Below are positions 59,275 to 64,000 of a stretch of 64,000 nucleotides of DNA, one piece after another (position 1 is the first letter of the stretch; each line of letters starts with the position of its first letter). This DNA comes from Fidelibacterota bacterium. Its GTDB lineage: Bacteria; Pseudomonadota; Alphaproteobacteria; Rhodospirillales; Rhodospirillaceae. The position numbers and the translations under genes were made by a program. The stretch is from contig CANJPG010000004.1 in NCBI GenBank assembly GCA_947476065.1, forward strand, positions 20,671-84,670. The letters are read 5' to 3'. A model generated the notes under the pieces. It was not told the DNA's origin and ran no database searches. It was given only the letters and a program-made list of their open reading frames with translations.

Positions 59275-61208
59275 TGGACGTCTCCGATCTCATCGCGACG
59301 GACATCCTGAAGTACCTGGAGGTCCATCAAAACAAGGGCCTCCTGCGCTTCATAACCTGCGGCAGCGTCGACGACGGAAAGTCCACGCTGATCGGCCGCC
59401 TGCTCTACGATTCCAAGATGATCTTCGAGGACCAGTTGGCTGCCCTCGAAAGCGATTCGAAAAAAGTTGGCACGCAGGGCGGCGAAATCGATTTTGCACT
59501 GCTGGTGGACGGCCTGGCCGCCGAACGCGAGCAGGGCATCACCATCGACGTCGCCCACCGCTTCTTCTCGACCGAGAAGCGCAAGTTCATCGTCGCCGAC
59601 ACCCCGGGCCACGAACAATATACCCGCAATATGGTCACCGGCGCCTCGACGGCCGATCTTGCCGTGATCCTGATGGATGCGCGCAAGGGTGTCCTGGTGC
59701 AGACGCGTCGCCACTCGTTCCTGGTCTCCTTGATCGGCATCAAGAACGTGGTGCTGGCCATCAACAAGATGGACCTTGTCGGCTATTCGCAAGAGACCTT
59801 TGATAAAATCGTCGCCGACTATGCCGCCTTTGCCAAGCAGATCGGCTTCGAGAATGTGCTCGCGATTCCAATTTCCGGACTCAAGGGCGATAACATCACC
59901 GAGGCCAGCACCAGCACGCCTTGGTACAAGGGCCCGACCCTAATGCACCACCTGGAGACGGTGGAACTGGCCGACGATGTGCGCACCGCGCCGTTTCGCA
60001 TGTGGGTGCAGTGGGTCAACCGGCCGGATCTCGATTTCCGCGGGTTCTCGGGACAGGTCGTCAGCGGCGTCATCAGACCAGGAGATCGTATCCGCGCCCT
60101 GCCGTCGTCACGCGAAAGCCGCGTGACCCGGATTGTCACGAAGGACGGCGACCTCGACGAAGCCGTTGCCGGCCAGTCGGTCACCATTACGCTCAAGGAC
60201 GAAATCGACATCAGCCGCGGCGATTTGATGGCCAGCGCCGACGCGCTGCCCGGCGTCGCCGATCAATTCAGCGCCACGCTGGTATGGATGAGCGATACGC
60301 CGTTGCTGCCGGGCCGCCCCTATTGGCTGAAGATCGGCGCCCGTGTCATCACAGCCTCCGTGACCGAGATTAAACACAAGGTCAACGTCAACACGCTCGA
60401 ACACCTGGCCGCCAAGACCCTCGAGCTGAACGAAATCGGCAACATCAATATCAGCGTCGAACAGCCGGTGCCGTTCGACCCCTATACCGAGAACAAGAAC
60501 ACCGGCGGCTTCATCCTGATCGACCGCATGACCAACGCCACGGTCGCGGCCGGCATGCTGCAGTTCGCCCTGCGCCGGGCCGACAACATCCATTGGCAGG
60601 CGGTCGATGTCGACAAGGTCGTGCGCTCTGCCCTCAAAGGACAGAAGGCCTGCGTCTTGTGGTTCACGGGCCTGTCGGGCTCGGGCAAGTCGACCATCGC
60701 CAATCTGGTGGAAAAGCAACTGTATGCCCTCGGCCGCCACACCTACATGCTGGACGGCGACAACGTGCGCCACGGCCTCAACCGTGACCTGGGCTTCTCC
60801 GACACTGATCGCGTGGAGAACATACGGCGCGTGGCCGAAGTGTCCAAACTCATGGTCGATGCAGGGCTGATTACGCTGGTGAGTTTCATTTCGCCCTTCC
60901 GCGCCGAACGGCGCCTCGCGCGCGATCTGCTGCAAGAGGGAGAATTCTTGGAAGTGTTTATCGACACGCCCCTAGAGGAGGCCGAGAAGCGCGATCCGAA
61001 AGGTCTTTACAAAAAAGCCCGCGCCGGCGAGATCAAGAATTTCACCGGTATCAGTTCGCCCTATGAACGCCCTGAGAACCCGGAAGTGCGCGTCGACACT
61101 ACGGCTATGTCGGCGGAGCACGCGGCTGCATTCATCCTGCGTAAGCTCGAGGAACGCGGCATGCTGATGGGCTACCGCGTTCCCGAGGATACGACTCCGA
61201 CCGCCTAA
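59274..61208 (+). CDS. cysNC: Sulfate adenylyltransferase subunit 1 / adenylylsulfate kinase fusion
   Basis: A protein of 644 residues, start GTG 59274. Residues 1-440: CysN GTPase with [19 protein letters not shown] (P-loop), [11 protein letters not shown] (switch I), [13 protein letters not shown] (switch II) and AINKMDLV. Residues about 455-630: CysC APS kinase with [35 protein letters not shown] and [22 protein letters not shown]. It couples GTP hydrolysis to APS formation and phosphorylates APS to PAPS. As CysH looks like an APS reductase, the PAPS may serve sulfation. Expected NodQ/CysNC length. Confidence 0.95.
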   Translation: MDVSDLIATDILKYLEVHQNKGLLRFITCGSVDDGKSTLIGRLLYDSKMIFEDQLAALESDSKKVGTQGGEIDFALLVDGLAAEREQGITIDVAHRFFSTEKRKFIVADTPGHEQYTRNMVTGASTADLAVILMDARKGVLVQTRRHSFLVSLIGIKNVVLAINKMDLVGYSQETFDKIVADYAAFAKQIGFENVLAIPISGLKGDNITEASTSTPWYKGPTLMHHLETVELADDVRTAPFRMWVQWVNRPDLDFRGFSGQVVSGVIRPGDRIRALPSSRESRVTRIVTKDGDLDEAVAGQSVTITLKDEIDISRGDLMASADALPGVADQFSATLVWMSDTPLLPGRPYWLKIGARVITASVTEIKHKVNVNTLEHLAAKTLELNEIGNINISVEQPVPFDPYTENKNTGGFILIDRMTNATVAAGMLQFALRRADNIHWQAVDVDKVVRSALKGQKACVLWFTGLSGSGKSTIANLVEKQLYALGRHTYMLDGDNVRHGLNRDLGFSDTDRVENIRRVAEVSKLMVDAGLITLVSFISPFRAERRLARDLLQEGEFLEVFIDTPLEEAEKRDPKGLYKKARAGEIKNFTGISSPYERPENPEVRVDTTAMSAEHAAAFILRKLEERGMLMGYRVPEDTTPTA

Positions 61209-61219
61209 ATTTCTCGGCT

Positions 61220-61567
61220 TTAGCGGCGGATATCGAGATCGTTGTCGACGTTGCGTACGCCGCGTACTTGGTAGGCGATTTCCACCGCATGGACCGCATC
61301 GTCACGCGACGACACGTAGCCCGACAGATGCACGGTGTTTTCGTAGGTCTTGACGTGTATCTGCGAGCCGGCCAGCGTCGTATCTTCTGTAATCATGGCC
61401 GCGACCTTCGACGTAATGGCTGCGTCTTCGAGCGCTTCGCCGCGTTCATTGAGGTATTCTGCTTCCGCCCGACGCTCGCTCGAGTAGCCGCCGCCCCCGC
61501 AAGCCGAAAGGGCTAGGCCCATGGCGGCCGCGGTGGTGAATAGAATTGCTTTGCGCATATTGGTCAT
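61220..61567 (-). CDS. BON-domain lipoprotein
   Basis: A protein of 115 residues from ATG 61567 (MTNMRKAILFTTAAAMGLALSACG); a second Met three codons later is an alternative, and the longer frame to 61612 lacks a signal. Lipobox LSAC gives an envelope lipoprotein. One BON domain follows: ITSKVAAMITEDTTLAGSQIHVKTYENTVHLSGYVSSRDDAVHAVEIAYQVRGVRNVDNDL, like the C-terminal BON of OsmY-type proteins. BON domains bind phospholipid or stabilise the envelope under stress. Convergent with cysNC, 11 bp apart. Confidence 0.9.
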   Translation of the reverse strand: MTNMRKAILFTTAAAMGLALSACGGGGYSSERRAEAEYLNERGEALEDAAITSKVAAMITEDTTLAGSQIHVKTYENTVHLSGYVSSRDDAVHAVEIAYQVRGVRNVDNDLDIRR

Positions 61568-61673
61568 GGGTGTTGTCCTTTGAGGTTTGGACGCGCAATC
61601 AGGCGTCTTCATTCTGAGACAACAACGACCGGGGCATGAGATTCGTTCCCGCGCCCGGAAGCGGCCTCGCGCA

Positions 61674-62312
61674 TTAGGCGCGGCGCCGGCTTTCCGCTAG
61701 GCGGGTTATAAGCAGCGCTACAAGAGCGCCTAACATCGCAAGGCACTCATCCTTCTGGCTGTCGAAGACGTCGCCTTGGGTGCCCAGGAAGGCCTGACCC
61801 GAGGCGGGGTCGACGGTCGCGGCAGCAAACCACTCCATCTGCTCATAAATCCCGCTGCAGGTGCCGATAATCGTAAAGGCCAAAAGACCCGCCCATTTTT
61901 TCAGCGCAGCATCTTTGCGCAGCAGCATCTCGCGCACGGGATAGACCAGTAGAAAGCCAAAACCGAAATGAATGACGCGGTCGTAGTGATTACGTTCGAA
62001 GCCGAATATCGTCTTTAGCCAATCCCCGGCCGGAACCAAAGAATAGGTGTAATGGGAGCCCACGGAATGCAGCATCATGAATGCCGTCAGCAGGATGCTC
62101 GATACCGCAGAGAGCGGCCGCGCGCGGTAGACCCAAATGGCCGTGCCGACGCCCGCAACGACGAGAATGTTTTCGAGCAGCCAATCGCTGCGGTCCACCG
62201 GCGCAATGGCGGACCAGATCCAGACTCCGGCATAAAGAACGGCGAGGGATTGAAGGAGTCGGCTCTGCGTGAAGCCGGCGGGTTGTAGGGATTGGGCGGT
62301 CGTCAAAGCCAA
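61674..62312 (-). CDS. DUF2238 family membrane protein
   Basis: A protein of 212 residues with about six membrane helices. DUF2238 (YjdF-like) signatures: SILLTAFMMLHSVGSHYTYSLVPAGDWL, FGFERNHYDRVIHFGFGFLLVYPVREM, GTCSGIYEQMEWFAA and TQGDVFDSQKDECLAMLGAL. Several conserved acidic and His residues lie in the membrane but the function of the family is unknown. The first two helices come from AVLYAGVWIWSAI and NILVVAGVGTAIWVY. Lies 12 bp after the YqjE-like gene. Confidence 0.9.
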   Translation of the reverse strand: MALTTAQSLQPAGFTQSRLLQSLAVLYAGVWIWSAIAPVDRSDWLLENILVVAGVGTAIWVYRARPLSAVSSILLTAFMMLHSVGSHYTYSLVPAGDWLKTIFGFERNHYDRVIHFGFGFLLVYPVREMLLRKDAALKKWAGLLAFTIIGTCSGIYEQMEWFAAATVDPASGQAFLGTQGDVFDSQKDECLAMLGALVALLITRLAESRRRA

Positions 62313-62324
62313 GATGCGGCGTGC

Positions 62325-62732
62325 CTACTTTTTGCTGGCCGACCCTGCCACGAGCCCCGCCACCAGAGCCGCTATGAGTGCCACGCCTTTATGGTCGCTG
62401 AAGGTCTCGAGCAACTCAGCCATCAGTTCCTCGCCCATCGCGGGGCGCTCTTCCCCGGCATCGTCGGACTGGAACATGCTGCGCGCCACCATCATCAATA
62501 TGCCGCTGGTGATGAGAAGCACTCCGGCCACAGCCAACGCAGCACCGGCCGAGCCGATGACAGGTGCCAGAAACAGCCACAAAGCCGCCAGCGCGCAGGC
62601 CAAACCTGCCCCCAGCGTAATGACCGCGAATCCGCTGTAGAGCGCGCCGGCACCGATACGCGTGGCACCTGGGCCTTCGCCGGACCTGCGGTCCGTCAGC
62701 AGCATCAGCGCGACCTTGATGATGCTTTCCAT
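62325..62732 (-). CDS. Phage holin family protein (YqjE-like)
   Basis: A protein of 135 residues with two to three hydrophobic helices (ITLGAGLACALAALWLFLAPVIG, LAVAGVLLITSGILMMVA and GVALIAALVAGLVAGSA). It matches the DUF1469/'phage holin superfamily III' group that includes YqjE; such genes are chromosomal and tied to stress or stationary-phase ribosome anchoring. It is not a sign of prophage. It lies 10 bp after the YqjD-like gene. Confidence 0.82.
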   Translation of the reverse strand: MESIIKVALMLLTDRRSGEGPGATRIGAGALYSGFAVITLGAGLACALAALWLFLAPVIGSAGAALAVAGVLLITSGILMMVARSMFQSDDAGEERPAMGEELMAELLETFSDHKGVALIAALVAGLVAGSASKK

Positions 62733-62742
62733 GACGGTGCCT

Positions 62743-63036
62743 TTAGCGGCGTTCGGTCAGGCGGCTGAACAGGAAGCCTGCCGCAAAGGCGACCAGCAAG
62801 CTGGTGATGGGCTGTTCCTCGATTTGCGCGCCGAGCGCCTTGGCGGTTTTCTGGCCCTTTTTGGCCATGGCCTGATACAGCGCCGTTGCTTCGTCCGTGA
62901 CCGTGTCGGCCAGATCGGTGGCGGAATGGACGGCGCCGCTTTTCAGATGCTCCATCGCCTTCGCCAGATCTTTCTTGAGTCGTTCGACATCGGATGCGAG
63001 CGCATTGATGTCAGCCTGTCTGATGGGATTTTCCAT
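62743..63036 (-). CDS. DUF883 protein (YqjD/ElaB-like)
   Basis: A protein of 97 residues from ATG 63036; the longer frame to 63168 adds no family sequence. An amphipathic helical region (INALASDVERLKKDLAKAMEHLKSG) is followed by ATALYQAMAKKGQKTAKALGAQIEEQP and a C-terminal membrane anchor ITSLLVAFAAGFLFSRLTERR, the canonical C-terminus of DUF883/YqjD family. In E. coli YqjD binds ribosomes at the inner membrane in stationary phase. It begins a three-gene membrane/stress operon. Confidence 0.9.
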   Translation of the reverse strand: MENPIRQADINALASDVERLKKDLAKAMEHLKSGAVHSATDLADTVTDEATALYQAMAKKGQKTAKALGAQIEEQPITSLLVAFAAGFLFSRLTERR

Positions 63037-63243
63037 GATCTGCCTTCCGAACAAAATTAACGGGCCTGCAGCCCGAATCGACCGCCCCGTCCTCAGTATA
63101 ACGCGAATCTGCTCCGTGTGTTCCCGCTTCGCTAAGGCCTGGCTGATCCCCGCTCCGAACCGGAACAATTGGCACGGGAACTTGTTCTACCACTGAGGAG
63201 CGGCGCCCAAGGCCGCCTTATCACGGATTTTAAGGAGACGACC

Positions 63244-63399
63244 ATGTTAGGCACTATTTTGCTGATTCTTCTCATTCTAATGCTCGTCGGCGCCCTGCCG
63301 ACGTGGCCGCACAGCCGCAGCTGGGGCTACTACCCCAGCGGAACCCTGTCGATCCTGCTCATCGTGGTCATTGTGCTGGCGCTGTCGGGCCGCATCTAA
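63244..63399 (+). CDS. DUF3309 small membrane protein
   Basis: A protein of 51 residues from ATG 63244, with AAGGAG at 63231-63236. Two hydrophobic helices (LGTILLILLILMLVGALP and TLSILLIVVIVLALSGRI) flank a WPHSRSWGYYPSG loop, the pattern of DUF3309. Such proteins are common in alpha- and betaproteobacteria, often near stress genes; function unknown. Followed directly by a terminator. Confidence 0.9.
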   Translation: MLGTILLILLILMLVGALPTWPHSRSWGYYPSGTLSILLIVVIVLALSGRI

Positions 63400-63421
63400 A
63401 CCGCCGGCGGACGAAATCGGA

Positions 63422-63453
63422 CCGCCCGCCGGATATCTCCGGCGGGCGGTTTT
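63422..63453 (+). terminator. Intrinsic terminator of the DUF3309 gene
   Basis: An 11-bp perfect stem CCGCCCGCCGG (63422-63432) / CCGGCGGGCGG (63439-63449) with loop ATATCT, then four T. It lies 22 bp after the stop. Confidence 0.85.
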
Positions 63454-63476
63454 CTTATCGGCAAGTCGCAGAAAAC

Positions 63477-64000
63477 TTAAAGGGTTTTGTCGAAATTGGC
63501 CGATGCGGCGGTCCAATTAAGCAACCGGTCGACGACGCCCGCGACGTAGTCCTTCCGCACATTCTGTCGGTCCAAATAATAGGCATGCTCCCAGACATCG
63601 ATGGTGAGCAGACATGTCGCCCCCTCGGTCATCGGGGTATGTGCGTCAGGTGTGTCGATGAGGGCCAGCTTTTTATCTTGGACGATCAGCCAGGCCCATC
63701 CGCTGGCGAAGTGATCGGTGGCCAAGGCAACTAGATGTTTTTTGAGTGTATCCATGCCGCCGAAGTCGCGGTCGATGGCTTTGCCCAACGCCGCGCCGGG
63801 CATTGAAGCGTCCGGCGATAGACTGTTCCAGTAGAAGGCATGGTTCCAAGCCTGGGCAGCATTGTTGAAAATCTTACTGTGTTTTGCCTGGCCCGCGGTG
63901 TTTTCAACCACCTCCTCCAGCGACATGGTGGCGAAGGGCGTGTCTTTAACCAGATCGTTCAGCTTATCGACATATCCTTTGTGATGTTTGCCGTAGTGCA
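63477..64000 (-). CDS. sodB: Superoxide dismutase, Fe/Mn type (5' end cut by window edge)
   Basis: The frame is open from the right edge to the stop at 63477, about 174 codons. HYGKHHKGYVDKLN (second metal-ligand region) is at the edge, then WNHAFYWNSLSP with the second His ligand, SGWAWLIVQ and DVWEHAYYLDRQNVRKDYV carrying the Asp and His ligands. The first His ligand and N-terminus lie outside. The enzyme dismutates superoxide in the cytoplasm. An internal Met at 63926 is not the start. Fe versus Mn cannot be called with confidence, though AQAWNHAFYW is common in FeSODs. Confidence 0.95.
   Translation of the reverse strand, partial: HYGKHHKGYVDKLNDLVKDTPFATMSLEEVVENTAGQAKHSKIFNNAAQAWNHAFYWNSLSPDASMPGAALGKAIDRDFGGMDTLKKHLVALATDHFASGWAWLIVQDKKLALIDTPDAHTPMTEGATCLLTIDVWEHAYYLDRQNVRKDYVAGVVDRLLNWTAASANFDKTL

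Noticed and set aside
62325..62732. Prophage trace because of a holin-type protein
   Set aside because: DUF1469/YqjE-like proteins are ordinary chromosomal membrane proteins; no phage genes adjoin.
1..64000. General reassignment of TAG as a sense codon
   Set aside because: Many well-bounded genes here end in TAG (for example yaaA, cysK, cysD and the Lys-rich peptide), so the two in-frame TAGs are local events.

Overview
The window is about 64 kb of high-GC bacterial chromosome with dense, tightly spaced genes. Gene content points to an alphaproteobacterium, probably Rhodospirillales/Rhizobiales-like: DUF2849 and DUF934 genes inside a sulfate-assimilation cluster, SapC and DUF3309 proteins, an AapJ-type binding protein and a Mg-type HemB. 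No tRNA, rRNA, CRISPR array, transposase or phage module was seen. TTG and GTG starts are common.

Layout. 1-4.6 kb: a truncated response regulator, a split Gly/Tyr-rich surface protein, a cyclic-nucleotide-binding protein, YaaA, an AlkA-type glycosylase and SapC. 4.7-11.2 kb: a membrane-anchored class III nucleotide cyclase broken by a frameshift at a C9 run, then a three-gene set (cupredoxin-like periplasmic protein, Cache/HAMP/GGDEF*/EAL protein, outer-membrane barrel). 11.2-25.9 kb: mostly housekeeping and metabolism (AI-2E transporter, a 23-residue Lys/Ala peptide, aminotransferase, CysK, DUF885 peptidase-like protein, peptide-binding protein, DUF3445, a GH17-GT2 beta-glucan synthase, RlmJ), followed by HrpB (to 28.4 kb).

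28.6-44.9 kb is the most unusual part. A seven-gene plus-strand operon with overlapping or nearly touching genes encodes: an FAD/NAD(P) oxidoreductase fused to two cNMP-binding domains and a DmsB-like four-cluster Fe-S module; a cytochrome-b-like membrane protein; an FHA-TM-decaheme cytochrome c; a small exported protein; a double GlcG/HbpS-domain protein; an outer-membrane barrel; and a 1279-residue decaheme cytochrome with LVIVD repeats. A converging minus-strand set adds a cytochrome-c554-like multiheme protein, an exported protein, an MHS transporter and a small protein. Together they look like a signal-gated electron path from cytoplasmic NAD(P)H to the cell surface; that reading is inference from domains and order.

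45-50.3 kb is a signalling block: a stand-alone receiver, a PleD-like diguanylate cyclase and a large PAS-rich hybrid histidine kinase whose first PAS domain holds an in-frame TAG. 50.4-61.2 kb is sulfate assimilation with siroheme synthesis: on the minus strand cobA, DUF2849, cysI, DUF934, cysH, hemD, hemB and a precorrin-2 dehydrogenase; on the plus strand an orphan amino-acid-binding protein, cysD and cysNC. 61.2-64 kb holds envelope and stress genes: BON lipoprotein, DUF2238, YqjE/YqjD-like proteins, DUF3309 and a truncated Fe/Mn superoxide dismutase.

Three genes in the window are interrupted by a single lesion with good coding on both sides (TAG at 1122, C9 run at 5395-5403, TAG at 50063). 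They are annotated as separate parts, with the joined interpretation given.
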